Source: Cordylochernes scorpioides (taxonomy: Eukaryota; Arthropoda; Arachnida; Pseudoscorpiones; Chernetidae). From it: DNA of 64,000 nt. Location: assembly GCA_030710605.1 (NCBI GenBank), contig CP092886.1:158766000-158829999 (forward strand). Direction: 5' to 3'. The notes below the pieces were generated by a model that saw only the letters and a program-made list of their open reading frames with translations, was not told the DNA's origin and did not search any database. This document shows, one piece after another, positions 1-12,302 of the stretch (position 1 is the stretch's first letter; each line of letters opens with the position of its first letter). Made by a program: the position numbers and the translations under genes.

Positions 1-2
1 AC

Positions 3-914
3 ATCCCTCACAAAAAATGGATCTGGAGAAAAGTGAATGGTTTCGCTCCAATAGTTATTTCCAAGTCTATCGTTTATGCCTCTCACGATAAAAGGGTGTA
101 CTTTGTAGGAGGGAGAATACACTCTAGAGGGAATAAGGTAACTTGCACCGACAATATTGTCCGAGTGAAACTTAAAGAGGGTCGGGCTTCTGTTCTAGTG
201 AAAAGCAGGAAGTCGCCCCTAACTGACCTCTTGGTCCTGGCAATGACATTTGCACCATCGGCGTTCTTGTTTATGCTTGCAGAGACCCGCGACCACTCTA
301 CTTACAAGGTTTTCTCCTATAATCTCCTAAACAAAGATTGGCATCTGATTGGATCAGACAAAATATTTTGGAAAGAGAAATTTCTCTCTCTTCAGATTTG
401 CTATACCAACAAGAAACTTTTACTATTCCCTCGAATGCAGTGGGAACAACACTTCTGTAATCTGTATAACTACCGACTTCAAACAGATTCCTGGGGGTGT
501 TATACAACTATTCCGATTCTTGGTGAGAAAGAGGGCTATCCAAAAAATATCAATCACTTTACTATTGTGCAGGATTGGGTAAGAGCTGTATTTGTTCACG
601 CCGGGAAGGAGTCGAAATATTTATGGAAGTTGAACCTGAAGTCTAAACAATGGACTGAACTACCAACCTATGTCAAATACAGAGATAGTCAATACACTGC
701 TGTAGCTTTGGACCTGGTGTTCATATTGGGACCAGCTGATAAAGAACACGAGACTGCAGAGAAGTATTTGTCGTTCTTCAAGACCAGAAGGTGCGAGTTG
801 CCCAAGTTCGGGCTGCTACCGGAGTCTACCTACGACCTATTACGAAGTTGGCTCCGCTTCCCTTCAAATCTGAACCAGGGTTCAGCGGCCGGGGGGAGTA
901 TGTTCCAGCCTTAA
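3..914 (+). CDS. Kelch-type beta-propeller protein, C-terminal part (5' end outside window)
   Basis: The reading frame is open from the first complete codon at position 3 to the TAA ending at 914, so the gene starts upstream; the GTG at 33 is not a believable start. About 304 residues are visible. They contain degenerate kelch blades: a VYFVGGR strand with the di-glycine near the start, then repeated aromatic-rich strands ending in short W motifs (NLLNKDW, LQTDSW, LKSKQW) spaced about 50-60 residues apart, and a final FILGPA strand. Kelch propellers usually act as protein-binding platforms, for example in BTB-kelch ubiquitin-ligase adaptors, but no BTB, BACK or F-box part is visible, so the subfamily is open. 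The last 35 residues are a low-complexity tail. No intron interrupts this portion. An AATAAA follows 86 bases after the stop. That it codes is likely; the kelch assignment is by motif only. Confidence 0.72.
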   Translation: MPHKKWIWRKVNGFAPIVISKSIVYASHDKRVYFVGGRIHSRGNKVTCTDNIVRVKLKEGRASVLVKSRKSPLTDLLVLAMTFAPSAFLFMLAETRDHSTYKVFSYNLLNKDWHLIGSDKIFWKEKFLSLQICYTNKKLLLFPRMQWEQHFCNLYNYRLQTDSWGCYTTIPILGEKEGYPKNINHFTIVQDWVRAVFVHAGKESKYLWKLNLKSKQWTELPTYVKYRDSQYTAVALDLVFILGPADKEHETAEKYLSFFKTRRCELPKFGLLPESTYDLLRSWLRFPSNLNQGSAAGGSMFQP

Positions 915-999
915 ATATGCAAAATTGTTAGAATTTACTTTTGTTAATTATTGTTAAATTATGTAAATTTTAGAAATGTATATAATCTTGATTTTAGAA

Positions 1000-1005
1000 A
1001 ATAAA
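1000..1005 (+). promoter_or_regulatory. Poly(A) signal AATAAA of the kelch gene
   Basis: A canonical AATAAA lies in AT-rich 3' UTR sequence 86 bases after the kelch stop codon. It is the first such hexamer in this orientation after the stop, and it directly precedes a tandem repeat. Confidence 0.5.
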
Positions 1006-1013
1006 GTAAGTTA

Positions 1014-1175
1014 TTGAGTTATAAAAGTATACGTGGTTGAGTCATTAGTGTTGGTGAGACGAGGTTGAGTCATTAGAGTTATTAAGTAAACGTGGTTGAG
1101 TCATTAGAGTTGGTGAGACAAGAGTTATAAAAGGTATACGTGGTTGAGTCATTAGAGTTAGTAAGACGAGACAAT
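1014..1175. repeat. Imperfect tandem repeat, about 30-45 bp unit
   Basis: The phrase GGTTGAGTCATTAG recurs four times, joined to variable GTTGGTGAGACGAG and AAAAGTATACGT segments. It sits just past the kelch gene's poly(A) signal. Confidence 0.7.
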
Positions 1176-2594
1176 AGCAGTTATTCAAGTTTAAATGAGT
1201 TATAGTTAGCTCGCTGAGTTAAGAAGCTTATAATTAAAACCAGCGTTAAAATAAGAACTTGGCGGTGATTCCTCCTTAGTGCCAGGAGGCCAAAGCCAGT
1301 TCGATTCAACCTTATTTATGGCCATAGTATTAATAATTAAATTTATTACGCTCTTTATTTTACTTGACCTATTACTATTCCAATTGATATTTCTCAATAT
1401 TTAAAAGTTTTTAAAAACTAGTCCTAGATTTGTATTTTTATAAATATCAATTTTTTAAATTATCTCATCTCAAAATGTGCCTCCCATTTTTCCCACAATT
1501 ACAAATACAACTATAAATGTAATATGCGAAAACTAAATATCATACCATAAAATTTACATACCCCATTGCATTTCATTCCTGCCTGTGTTAAATTGTTATT
1601 TACGAAACTCTACCGAATTTTGTACCCATGCCATAACCTTTTCTCTTAGAAAATTTCGTAAATTCATTATTTTATAATTTTTCTAAACCTAATCACCGCT
1701 AACAATCTCCAATCTAACGATTTGTCTGAACATCTTAACGCAAAACTTACTGGGATACTAAGGTTTTCACCTAGAGAATCCCAGAAGCTCGAGACGACAG
1801 GAAAGAAAAACAATTCGGCACAGCGGTGTCATCTCCTGTTTGTTTTTATTGCCGGCGCGCGGTGCGTCATCCATAGCCCCCACAATGGCGACCATATTGA
1901 CTCCAGTTTCAGTACATCTGTACTTGAAACACGTGCTATTGGCACACCGGAATACTAGACTTTCTTGTCCACCAAATAACTTGCCAGATTAAAACGGATA
2001 GGAAAATTATATAAAATCCCTTTTATAGCAAATCTTATTTTTATAATGTTATAGGATAGTTTATCGTTTTGTCAACCCGTTTTAAAAATTAGGTCCCCAT
2101 CATCTCTAAAATCGATCCTGTACATGAGACCAAAGGAGACGCCATCTTGGCCTCCTGAAAGGACAATTAACATCCCAAAATTGAAAATTCCCCTATCATT
2201 ATTAGAACAAAACATATTCGCCAATGCCATCCATCAAGCTATCACCTTTTTTATATTTGTATGCTATATGTCTTTATTTTATTTTTCTATACCTCGACCA
2301 CTCAGCCATTAGAAACAATCCAAACCAACATTATTATATAGTTATTTTTATCATTGCTCATTATATCTTAGAATATTCAACCATCAGCAATCTTTTGAAT
2401 CATTACTATTCGACTATTTTCTCATCTGTCAGCATATATAGATTCTAAAACGTTACAAATTCAAGCTTTTTAAACATCATTTGAGTTTTTTTATATAACA
2501 TTTATATATTTTTAAAAAATACCTTAAGATTGTCTTATTTCTGATATCATTGTTTTTTTATTAAATTATTATTATTTTCTCATATTGACGCCTC
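1176..2594. other. AT-rich intergenic, one GC-rich patch
   Basis: No gene is recognised. A GC-rich patch at about 1780-1950 with GCCGGCGCGC and CACAATGGCG stands out from its surroundings. It could be an untranslated or conserved non-coding segment, but there is no splice pair or long frame to support an exon. Confidence 0.4.
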
Positions 2595-2694
2595 NNNNNN
2601 NNNNNNNNNNNNNNNNNNNNNNNNNNNNNNNNNNNNNNNNNNNNNNNNNNNNNNNNNNNNNNNNNNNNNNNNNNNNNNNNNNNNNNNNNNNNNN
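2595..2694. other. Assembly gap, 100 N
   Basis: Exactly 100 N, a conventional placeholder of unknown true length. It abuts a tandem array, which probably caused the assembly break. Confidence 0.99.
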
Positions 2695-3090
2695 AACATA
2701 TATAGTGCACCGACTAAAATTATAGGAACAAATTGGAACATATATAGTGGTACCGACTAAATTATAGGAAAAAATTGGAACATATATAGAGTACCGACTA
2801 AAATATTAGGAACAAATTGGGGCATATATAAGTTTGTACCGACTAAATTTAAGGAACAAATTGGAACATATATAGGTGTACCGACTAAAAATTATAGGAC
2901 AAATTGGAAATATATAGGATACCGACTATAATTTATAGGAAAAAATTGGAACAAATATAAGTGTACCGACTAAAATTATAGGAACAAATTGGAACATATT
3001 ACTCTATATTACTTACATATACTTGTATAAGTGTAACGGCTGAAATTATAGGGACAGATAGTACAAAAGGGAATTGTACCGACTGATATA
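2695..3090. repeat. Minisatellite, about 42 bp unit
   Basis: About eight to nine degenerate copies of a unit containing AACATATATAG, TACCGACTAAAATTATAGG and ACAAATTGG. The array runs into the N gap on its left, so its real length is unknown. The last copies are diverged. Confidence 0.85.
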
Positions 3091-4690
3091 ATAGAAAATA
3101 TAGTTTCATAATTCACTGAACGTTCCAATAAACACTGAACGCTCTTCATAATTCAATGAACGATCGAATATAAACTGCATATTTCACAATACATACGTTT
3201 TGCTTCCGTGAAATGACAAAGAGCCAGAATCCATTTGAGGTTGTGCTAAGGCATTAGTATCGAAGATTAGGATGTTTTGAAATCTAGCGGTGCAGCCCTA
3301 ATGAGATTACATAAATCTATTCAATGTGCCGGAATTAAGGACTAAAGCCGCCGCCGAGATTCATCCGCATTGTCTTAGAAATAAAATTATCTTGGCTTCT
3401 AAATTTCCGAGTATAATTTATTCTCTTTTAATCTCCTTTCCTTTCAAAACACTGTATAGATGCCCCAGAACCTCTCTATTGAGGCCACAGTGTGTGAAAA
3501 CAAATAGAATTTTAATATATTCGAAAAGCATAAAAAAACATCAAAATATGTATTTTTTTTATTATTCTTAATTATATTTTTCTAAGAATATATGCTTCAC
3601 CACATTGTTTAGGGTATTTTTCCCAGGTATTAAACAATATTTATAAGTTTATAGAGGGAAGATTAATTATTCGTGAGAAAAGATAACCGTTCTCTCCCTC
3701 TCTCTCTCTATTAAGTATGTAATTTTTATTTAAAAATCTATAAATACAAAGTTTTTGAAAGAACATTCGATACCTTAGATGTTGATATCAATTTCAACTG
3801 GCTAAAAATATTTGGTTCATCTTGTCTAAATTTGATATGTTTTCGGAAAAAAGTTCAGAATTGTTTATCTTTCGCTGGAAATTATTAATATTCAGTTAGT
3901 TAACCCGGTCCTGGAGGTATACAGAAGTACCAAGTACACGGGCTGTCCGTCTAACCTAGTTTTCTGGTTTTATTTAGAACATGCCAGTGGAAGTTAAATT
4001 CATGAGAGGTGGCTCATGAAGTTTTATTTCTTGAGAGATTTCTAGAGATGAACTTAGGTTGGTGATCGCTGAGAGGGTCGCTGTTCGAAATCCTTAGTAT
4101 TGGAAGGTTGGGCAGAGAGAGAGGTGAAGAGGAGGTGTTTCAACGGTTTGCTCTTCACTTGGAAATAGAGGCAAGTTGGCTCTTTTCGGTCTGGAGAGCA
4201 TTTTCGTTTATCGAAATAGAGTAGACCAGTAATATATAGCGTCTCTCAACTATTTGAATATTGATAAGGATCCGGCAGGGGAAATATTTTACCTAACAGA
4301 AGGTTAACCTATCCATGCTGAGTCCATATAACATTAGCAAGGTAGGTGTGCGTGCGACTCCCTGTCTTGTTCCACGAGCACGAAGTTCTTCAGGATGTTT
4401 ATATGCGGGGAAGCCATATTGAGAAGGTATTTTAGAACACAGTTTTAAATAAGCGTGATTTTTGAAAACGCTGAGGTATGGCGCTTTGTTTTTTACCACC
4501 AGGAAGTCGTTCTGCGTAAAAAACGACGTGTTGATGTTTGTGCCGACGACGCTCACTTGGCGCCAGTTATGCCTTTTAAAAATATATTTTTAAATGGCAA
4601 AAACGGTCTTTTATGACATCACAAATTGCCTTCTGAATATGCTGCATAACTTCGCTGAATCCTGATGAGTGACGTCCCTAAGCGTGGCGT
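3091..4690. other. Intergenic, nothing firmly recognised
   Basis: It holds short direct repeats around ACTGAACG (3115-3180), a CT microsatellite at 3693-3712, and a weak B-box-like GTTCGAAATCC at 4083-4093 that may be a tRNA-derived SINE relic. No supported gene is seen on either strand. Confidence 0.4.
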
Positions 4691-4694
4691 TCAG

Positions 4695-5480
4695 AGTTGT
4701 TAGGCCTTAATTCAATTGTTATGTAATAGTTCAGTATTGTTAGGCCTTAATCAATATTGTTATGTCATAGTTCAGTATTGTTAGGCCTAATTCAATATTG
4801 TTATGTCATAGTTCAGTATTGTTAGGACTTCGTTCAATATTGTTATGTAATAGTTTAGGACTTAGTTTAATGTGTCAGATTTTAATATTTTATATCATAG
4901 ATTGGTATTTTTGTCATAGTTTGATATTTGTATATTATAGTGTAGTGTATCGTGTTATCTCAGGTCAAAATTGTTATGTCATAGTTTATATTGTCGTGTC
5001 ATAAATTAATAGTGTTGTTTTATAAAAATTGTAAGAATAATTTTGGCAATATGTTTCTTTTCATATATATAATCAAATATATCTCTATAGACCTTATTGC
5101 AATGATACAAATTGTTGAACGAGTTGGATGGCAATTAAATTTATATAAGTGGTGTCTTAGTTCAACATTGTTATGCCATGGTTAAAGATTGTTATGCCAT
5201 TGTTTAACATTATTATTTTATATTTTTATATTGTTATGTGTCTTAGTTCAATATTTTTAGATGTTCTGAATATAGAGCAATCCATATTTAAATCCACAAT
5301 AAAATATTTATTTGCCAATATCTTTTGTTTGGCTAAACGCCAACCTTTGTCAAGGCTTAAATATTTGTATAAACAAACTCAGCGCCGCATAGTGTTATAA
5401 TATGATAGTTGAAATAATTGTTAGATATTTGCCATAGTTTAGCATTGTTATTTATAGCTCAATATTGTTATGTTTTAGTT
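4695..5480. repeat. Degenerate tandem repeat, about 42 bp unit
   Basis: Units built from TTGTTATGTCATAGTTCAG and TATTGTTAGGCCT are regular from about 4699 to 4860, then decay into scattered TTGTTATG and CATAGTTTA words up to about 5480. The short open frames through the array are by-products of the repeat. Confidence 0.75.
5268..5372 (-). repeat. Interspersed repeat with decayed hammerhead-like hairpin
   Basis: The words AGCAATCCATATTTAAATC and TTTATTTGCCAATAT recur together at about 55919-55997, so this is an interspersed repeat. Read on the minus strand it holds a strong hairpin (GGTTGGC, loop GTTT, GCCAA) flanked by TTGACAA and ATATTGGC. That layout recalls a hammerhead ribozyme with the core lost; the 55.98 kb copy keeps GAAATATTGGC. 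Confidence 0.4.
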
Positions 5481-6107
5481 TAGCATCAAGTGTGCTCATA
5501 CTGGTGATTTCACACACCAAGAAACGACAAGAGAGATTGTACTTTGGCTGTAGATATAATTAAATGTCTCTTCTAAAACTTTCATCTCAGTAGTAATCCG
5601 GTTCATGTATCGACTGTCAAAACCTTCATCTCCTTGACATAATTACGTGCGTCGTCTTTGAGGCTTGAGGCATACTTTCAAGTTTCTAAAGTCTAAGAAG
5701 TGTTTTTCGCAGACTTTTGTGAGACGTGTTTTGTTCCTTTTTATTATGCGGGGTAAAAACTTGACCTTTGTTACATCTGTAGCGGCGCTCTAATTAACTC
5801 CGTGAGTCCTCAACGAGGGAACTCTCATTAAGGAGCAGACTCCGTGCTTATTAGCGAGGAAGCTCAAAGGAAGAGATCTTTTGATCTTTACACGGGTGGC
5901 TCTTCAGGGGCATATTGTTTTAAACTTTGGAAGTCCGGATTTATACTTTTAAGACTTAATATAATATCGGAAAATTATTGTTAACACAGGAAATACGAAA
6001 GGTTGAATAGAATATTGCATAAAATGGAGTTTTAATGCGTACATATAGAGCACAATTTAGGGACATGGTGAACAATATTTACTTCAATTTTCATAGATTT
6101 CCATTTA
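5481..6107. other. Intergenic, nothing recognised
   Basis: Mixed-composition sequence with a mildly GC-rich part at about 5770-5910 (GTAGCGGCGCTC, CTCCGTGAGTCC). No splice-bounded frame or known repeat was identified. Confidence 0.4.
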
Positions 6108-6224
6108 TACTTATGGACAAAGCCTTCAATAAAGTCACTGTAATATCGTTTAGAGTTATTGTTTGAAACCCGATATACATGCTGAAAGGTACAATTTCCT
6201 TAAGCTTTGTCCAGGAGTGTAAAC
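6108..6224. mobile_element. MITE family A, internally deleted copy
   Basis: It keeps both end motifs of the family: left ACTTATGGACAAA, then CTTCAATAAAGTCACTGTAATATC, and right CTTAAGCTTTGTCC followed by AGGAGTGTAA. About half of the roughly 206-bp consensus seen at 10849-11054 is missing. Confidence 0.6.
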
Positions 6225-7802
6225 CTGTCAAGTGTAACTCGGAGTATTCATCGAAAAATCTGTGTTGCTGGAGCACTCAACAAGAAGCCCGTTTCAATAT
6301 GTTTTCAGAATCTACACGGCTACTTCAGCAGCACACCCCGAGGTCAACTCTATTTTGGGGACGTGGGATGACCCTATTTACTCGCCATGTCACATCCTTC
6401 AGGCTTCTCCCACTGCTGATATCCCTTATGGCGGCCCAACTCTCTAAGTGAAATGACTGAACAAGAACAAACTGTCAAAGAGCGATTCTTACCTAATAAA
6501 AACTTCTCTCAACACTTTGTGTCATATTTTCCACCCACGCTGTATCCAATATATTTTACATCGGTATTTCTGCATCTAGAGAGATAGGCATCACCCCCTT
6601 TAATTATGCACCAGTTAGATGCATTGGGTTTATCACCAGTGGTAAGATAAAGAATAAACCACAACACCAGTTCTGTAAAATTCAGAAAAAAGCCAACCTG
6701 TATACCATTGTTTCGGGCTATAATTAAAAAGAGATAAATTCCTCTCTAAGTATATGACTATAATCCTCCCGTAACTATTATGTTGTATAGCTATTTCTAT
6801 AACTCCAAATCAGAAATATCAGGAATCAGAGTCCGAAAGTAAGTTGAGACAGAGTGTAAATTAGGGTCAATCTAGTCCCACAGCCGTACATACCAAGCTC
6901 ACAATCTACATGTAGATTCTCTAAACCACCTCACATCATTAATGTAATAAGAAAGGAGATGGAGAGATATTGTGCCCGTACATATGTGTCTATCTATGGT
7001 TTATAAAGGTCGGGGTGGGGGGAGGTGCACTGAGTCAACGATAATGAGTTCTTTCTTAATATTTGATGTAAAAAATGGGTGAAAATATATCTTGAAAAGG
7101 GGTTTCACCCTGGGTATTGAATGTCAAAACATCGTTTGTTCTTGGGAGAATCCCTGGAGACATGGGTAAAATACAGATGGAACACAATGGTACGTGGAGA
7201 AAAGAGCCAAGTTTCTTTTCATCTTGACAATGTCTTTTCGTGTCAGTGTCCCATTGACTCGATTATTGATTACGGAAGTTAAGAATGAAAGGCCTCGTGT
7301 TTCTTGTTTACCTCTGCTTATTAGGTAGATGTGACGTAACGCTGAGTTCAGTTCAATGTCGTCACATAGCTGCACCGATAGGACCAACATGCTCAACGAT
7401 GGCAATACTGAAAATCCCGATTTTTTCTCAATTTTTCAATCACCTTATCTTACAATCCACCTTTCTTCTCCTGCAAAGATTAATACAAGACGCCTGTAGT
7501 ATATTTCTCAGCAGAAATTTGTAAATTGCATGTTGACCTAAAGTTTTTTAAAGAATACATTTGTGGACTAATTACATCGTGTCGTTTAGAAATAACCATA
7601 ATGCCGCTATTGCTTTGAAAATAAGACAATTTTAAATAATGAGAGCATATCTATGGCAAGGTGCCATTTTATTAGGGAACAAAACGCATGATTTCAAGCA
7701 TGCCGGTCTTCAATTAATTAAAGAAAAACGCCAAATAAAAGAGCGATTGCTCGAATGTTCGCGTTTATTTTCTACTAAAAGAAACAATTCCCCTTACGCT
7801 CT
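6225..7802. other. Intergenic, nothing firmly recognised
   Basis: A short GC-richer segment at about 6250-6440 and a G-rich stretch at 7010-7025 are visible. The open frames here lack splice context or recognisable motifs. Confidence 0.4.
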
Positions 7803-7925
7803 ACTGAACTGACGGACCAGGCGGCAAAAGTCGCAGCGCATTCTAACCTGCCACTATCATATAAAACTTCCCAAAGAGTGCCGTGCGCGGTAAAAAAGAT
7901 CAGATTGCCTTGTAAATGTGAATAG
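7803..7925 (+). pseudogene. Non-LTR retrotransposon RNase H tail fragment
   Basis: The frame beginning TELTDQAAKVAAHSNLPLS, up to the TAG at 7923-7925, resembles the C-terminal end of the RNase H domain of LINE polyproteins (GNE-x-AD-x-AAK-x-A followed by LPLSY). In RNase H of this type the Asp of the AD pair helps bind metal; here the pair reads TD, so the Asp survives. A second frame downstream (about 7940-8103, ending in TGA) also looks coding-like and may belong to the same dead element. Both are broken and without context. The assignment rests on a short motif and is tentative. Confidence 0.4.
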
Positions 7926-9123
7926 ACCTGTGCATCCAAGACGGCTCCACCAGAAATCTACGAAAATGCTGTTACCCATAAGCTACTGCTTCAAAACATC
8001 AAACATGGATTTATCTCAGCAACAGTTCTGACTGTTCACAGTTATATTCAGGAAGAGTATCCAAAGGTATTGAAGGAAGACCCAACTTCTCCCCATTGGT
8101 GAAGACCAAACCGTGGACAAACCTCTACTTCTTGCACAATCTTCCAATACCAAAGATTCCTGACGCCCACTCAAGGATCATCGAGATAAGTCCTGAATCA
8201 CTAGAATTTTACCCAAGAAATAAATCTGCATGGCGCCACCTCATGGATAAGACTTTATAAAACCAAGAAGACTAAGTTAGAAGGACAGCCCAGGTAGTTG
8301 GCGACTTCTGCACGTTCCAGGAAGCTGTGTTAACTAAATAAATAATATTCCTTATAAACGCCCAGGAACGTGGGTTAACTAAATGAATAATAATACAATC
8401 CACTCTCTCTGTTTGATAAAATAACGAGTGATTAATACTCGCACATTTTATTTATTATTTTTAACTTTTTGTTCTCACACAGAATTGATATAACTTTAAC
8501 ATAACGCGCATATAAAAAGAATGGATTTACATGAGAGCTTAAAGTTTTAAATACAAAGAAATATTCACCTGCCAAAAGTGTTTTAACCTTCCAAAACATG
8601 AGTTTTATAAGAAAGCTAGCATTGCCAAATTTGATTTTCCAAATTGAACTAATGGCTTAGAAGAGAGAGGGAGTAAAAAGCTGAAAAAAGGATTTACTTT
8701 GATCTAGATGGCACGAGAAGGAAAACCTTTTTTTGCTGATTGGATTTAGTTTTCCTCTAAAAGAAATGACCTTTCGACAAAAATTGATTGAATTTTGCCA
8801 AAATTAAAAGCTCTGTGTTGAAAATAACCTTGAAATAAAAATAGAAAATGTCATAAAAAGATGTTAGCGAATTTATAGTGAATATATTTGAAAACAAAAG
8901 AATGATATAAAAAATAAAATATATACATAACATGTTACCGTTTATGTATTTATTGATTAAATTAATATTTTTGGATTTATATGATAGGCGATTAAAAGAT
9001 CGGTCTTAGGTGTCAATAGAAGATCCAATTAATGCCTTATTGATTTCCATTCTTTATAGCATACATTACATTCCTCATGATACAGTATTTCAAGATAGAG
9101 CTTAGTCTTCTTTAAAATATAAG
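7926..9123. other. Possible remainder of a LINE, then AT-rich spacer
   Basis: The first 400 bases are less AT-rich and hold short broken frames that may continue the LINE fragment upstream. From about 8400 the sequence is AT-rich, and no gene is recognised. Confidence 0.35.
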
Positions 9124-9342
9124 TTCACTCATGGAAAAAACTTAAGGAGTTTTGTATTTTGATGTCGATGGTCATCTATTTTCTTTTTAAGGAGACAGAG
9201 TCAATTGTGTTCACACTTGATTATCTCGTATGTTTTCATTAAACCACACTGTGTATCAGATATCTTTCAGAGTTATTGTCAGAATCCCGATATATATGAT
9301 GAAATGTAAAACTTCCTTAAGTTTCGTCTATAAGAGTTTACC
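9124..9342. mobile_element. MITE family A copy
   Basis: Left end CACTCATGG then ACTTAAGGAGTT, right end ACTTCCTTAAGTTTCGTC. The interior matches the other copies (GGAGACAGAG, TTCACACTTGATTATCTCG, ATATCTTTCAGAGTTATTGTC). The near-mirror ends and TA context suggest a non-autonomous Tc1/mariner-type element. Confidence 0.75.
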
Positions 9343-10848
9343 TGTAGTAATAATACTCTTTCTCTCTCTGGAGCATCTTCCATTTTCCATCTTAACACGG
9401 TTGAATTAAGCTACCCATCCTTTCTCTCACTTAAGCTCATGTCTTCACTGATTGGTCAGTATACTGTTCAATGATTGGTACAACCATTCCTACTGCCGGA
9501 TTGACTGAATTGTAAGGGAGGTTGTCTAGAGAGGGCCGAGAGTTTTCTCTGGAGACAACAATTGCATATAATTAAAGTAAACACCTTTATTAAGACATAT
9601 AGTCTTACACATGGATTATAACTACGGAGTCTGAACATAAAATAATGAAAGGTAAATGCTAATCCAAATATATATTTAATGTTAATAATAATATTCATAT
9701 ACAGAAAAACTTAATTAAGATAATCAAGTGTATAAATAGATTAGTTTGAGTAAATCCGAGAAAGGAAATTTATAATAGAAATTAGACACTTTGGTATCTA
9801 AAAACTAACAAACATTTTTTTCTCACAATGAGTTACTTTTTATTTTAAAATGCTAGCTTTCAAGCATTTATGCATCGCTCTTCAATGGGCTTAATTAAAA
9901 CACCAACTATTTCTACAATAAATATTTGCAAATATTCTCTCGCAGTGCGGATATTTACAAATGAACTTTTATAATAAAAAGAAACTCATTGTAAGAAATA
10001 TTTTGTAGTTTTTAAACGCGTTTCACACACACACAATTTCGTCTTGAATAATGTGTGAATATAGACTTATTTAAAAGGTTAGTATAAAGGGGGGAATGAG
10101 AGATTGAATATAAAAGTTTTTCTAATTATTTTTTGTTCAATAAATTGGAGAAGGAAGAGGAGTTGAACCCCCCACTAACACACAAAATGAAACATGTGTC
10201 TAACGGCGAAACATTGCGACATCCAAAGAAATTATTATGGCAAAATAAGTAGAACATGGAACCCCTAGTGATTAAGACATTAATTCTGTCTGCACACAAA
10301 TAGAGCCCACTGGTGGCTAGGAATAAACACCGGTTTTACTTGGATATCGACACGGAGGTAGCACTTCCAAGGCTGCAGATAAGACAAACAAAGAAACTAC
10401 AGCCTCACTTGAAATTAAGATGACCCACATTGTTATATAACTGGCGGCAGAGAGAGCAATAAACTCGGTTTTTAAAAATGTAAAGGATAAGAATATTTAT
10501 TGTATTACACACGTGTGGCTATTAGATTTTTTAAGGCACCAGAATTATCACATCTCTCTCTCTCCATGGAATTTTATGAATATGAGCAATCTATATGAAT
10601 TTATTAAACAAAGACTCTTATTTTAAATCAAAATAAAGAAAATGTATTAGTTTTACAATTAAAAATTTCCAAGTCTCTGTACGCCTATCTTCATTGAGAT
10701 CACTTCATGTGGAGTAAATCAAAACATTTTCAAAATAAGAAGCGCGACCAGGATAAAGAATAGCCTTGCGAATTATTGGATTTTACAAATTATAAATGTT
10801 TTACTCTATTTTGTTCCAATAAATAAGTGTCTAAATAATTAGCATATA
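9343..10848. other. Intergenic, nothing recognised
   Basis: AT-rich, with a short (CA)n tract at about 10025-10034. No supported gene, RNA or complete repeat was found. Confidence 0.4.
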
Positions 10849-11054
10849 CACTCATAGACAAAATTTAAGGAAGTGAAAGTCTTATGTCATCGGTCGTCTG
10901 TTTTTTTTGAAGGAAACAGAGGCAATTTGGTTCACACTTGGTTATCTCGTGTTTCCTCAATAACGGTCCACTGTCTATCAAATATCTTTCAGAGTTTGTC
11001 TGAATCCCGATATACATAAAAAGGTACAACTTCCTTAAGTTTTGTCCTTGAGTG
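10849..11054. mobile_element. MITE family A, near full-length copy
   Basis: About 206 bp flanked by TA on both sides (10847-10848 and 11055-11056). Terminal inverted repeats of about 25 bp read CACTCATAGACAAAATTTAAG at left and its near complement CTTAAGTTTTGTCCTTGAGTG at right. There is no coding capacity. The TA target duplication is the signature of Tc1/mariner transposition. Its ends differ from those of the Tc1 element at 33 kb, so another transposase must have moved it. Confidence 0.85.
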
Positions 11055-11518
11055 TAAAATCACGAGGTACTTTAATGCTGATGTCACTAACTTCGTAAAT
11101 TTTCAACTTCAAATTATGAAAATTTAGCTTTTCATTTTTAAATACTAAGAATTTTCGCCATTTCAAACTCAAGTTTCTTGGAAGCAGAGAAGCCCCTGAC
11201 GAGTAAAACTCCTTTTAACGCCCTCATAGAGACGTTGCTAAAATGTACTTTAATAAGAGAAATGTTCGTCGAGCAGTAGTGCTACCTCAAAGAGCATTAA
11301 TCCGTCAGCCGATGGAATCAAACATTATTATATCAACGTTGGATAGAGCCATTTAATACAGAAAGAACAATTCCTCGGCATGTACATACAAGCGTGGATT
11401 ACTTCGTACATTATATGATGAGCTAGCTATTATATTACCATCAAACTAATATTTTTGCTAATGTGACCTGAATTCCTTTTTTTAATAATAAAATAAAATT
11501 CCACTATATTTCCATGGA

Positions 11519-11687
11519 TTAACATTGCTGGACAGTGTTGGAGGGAAAGCCCGGGGGAAGAGATCGAGGGGAAGGAGACGACGAGGATACACAGATGATC
11601 TAAAACAATGGACTGGACGACACCTACGAGGAGATGAAGAGGATGGCGGAGGAAGTATGGAGAGACCATGTGGCCAGCCATCCTTAG
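11519..11687 (+). pseudogene. LINE ORF2 C-terminus, 5'-truncated and frameshifted
   Basis: The translation runs through GKRSRGRRRRGYTDDLKQWTG, the usual post-reverse-transcriptase motif of many non-LTR elements (GKRSRGR-x-R followed by D-I-K-x-W-T-G). A frameshift near 11625 then brings in MKRMAEEVWRDHVASHP with a stop at 11685-11687, matching the typical A-x-D-x-x-x-W-R-x-x-V-A end. The GC-rich coding tail breaks abruptly at its 5' side into AT-rich sequence, as expected of a 5'-truncated retrotransposed copy. Family level (RTE, CR1 or Jockey-like) cannot be decided from this much. Confidence 0.65.
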
Positions 11688-12302
11688 TAAAGGAAGGCAT
11701 TGAAGGAGAAATAGGGAAGGATGACATGAAAAATCAGACGGAACACATTAACAGGTAGCTCCATGTGCCTTTAACACTCGAATGAAAACGCGAAAATAGA
11801 AAAGCGCCTCAAGGTTTCTACATAAAAGGTAAGGTGAGAACAGGTACATTTAAAATAGTTACAAGATCATGAATCATCAAGGCGTCCAAATAAGCCTCTC
11901 GACACCTGCGGTAAATCAAGTCTTAATCACAATAGGCTCTAAATCGTCGAGTATATCCGGGCATTCATGCCCCATTGACAGAAATTTATGGAGCCTCGGC
12001 TGTCTTATTCACCGCTCGCACTCAGCCATCGCGGAGTGTTGCCGAAGTTGAGAACTGCTCCATCCATGCGGCAAGGTCCTTTGCCTTCTTACATTCTCGC
12101 AATGTAGGAGAGTGGATGCAGTCTCGAATGTAAGGTTTAGATGGTAGCGTCCTATATATTTCTTCATTCATAAGTTCTATTCTGGCCTAACGTGAACTGG
12201 ACATTAGGAATGGTGTCCATTCGCGACCATTTTTCGCTACTGCTATACAGTGATGGGTCCCGGGTACTTCAAACAAAAAGGATCTAGCACGCCTAATATC
12301 TA
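11688..12302. other. LINE 3' flank and intergenic sequence
   Basis: The first part may be the 3' UTR of the LINE. A somewhat GC-rich stretch follows at about 11940-12080. No gene is recognised. Confidence 0.35.

Noticed and set aside
10849-11054. MITE family A as a deletion derivative of the 33-kb Tc1 element
   Set aside because: Their terminal inverted repeats are different (CACTCATGGAC against CACTGCGTGAC) and no interior is shared.
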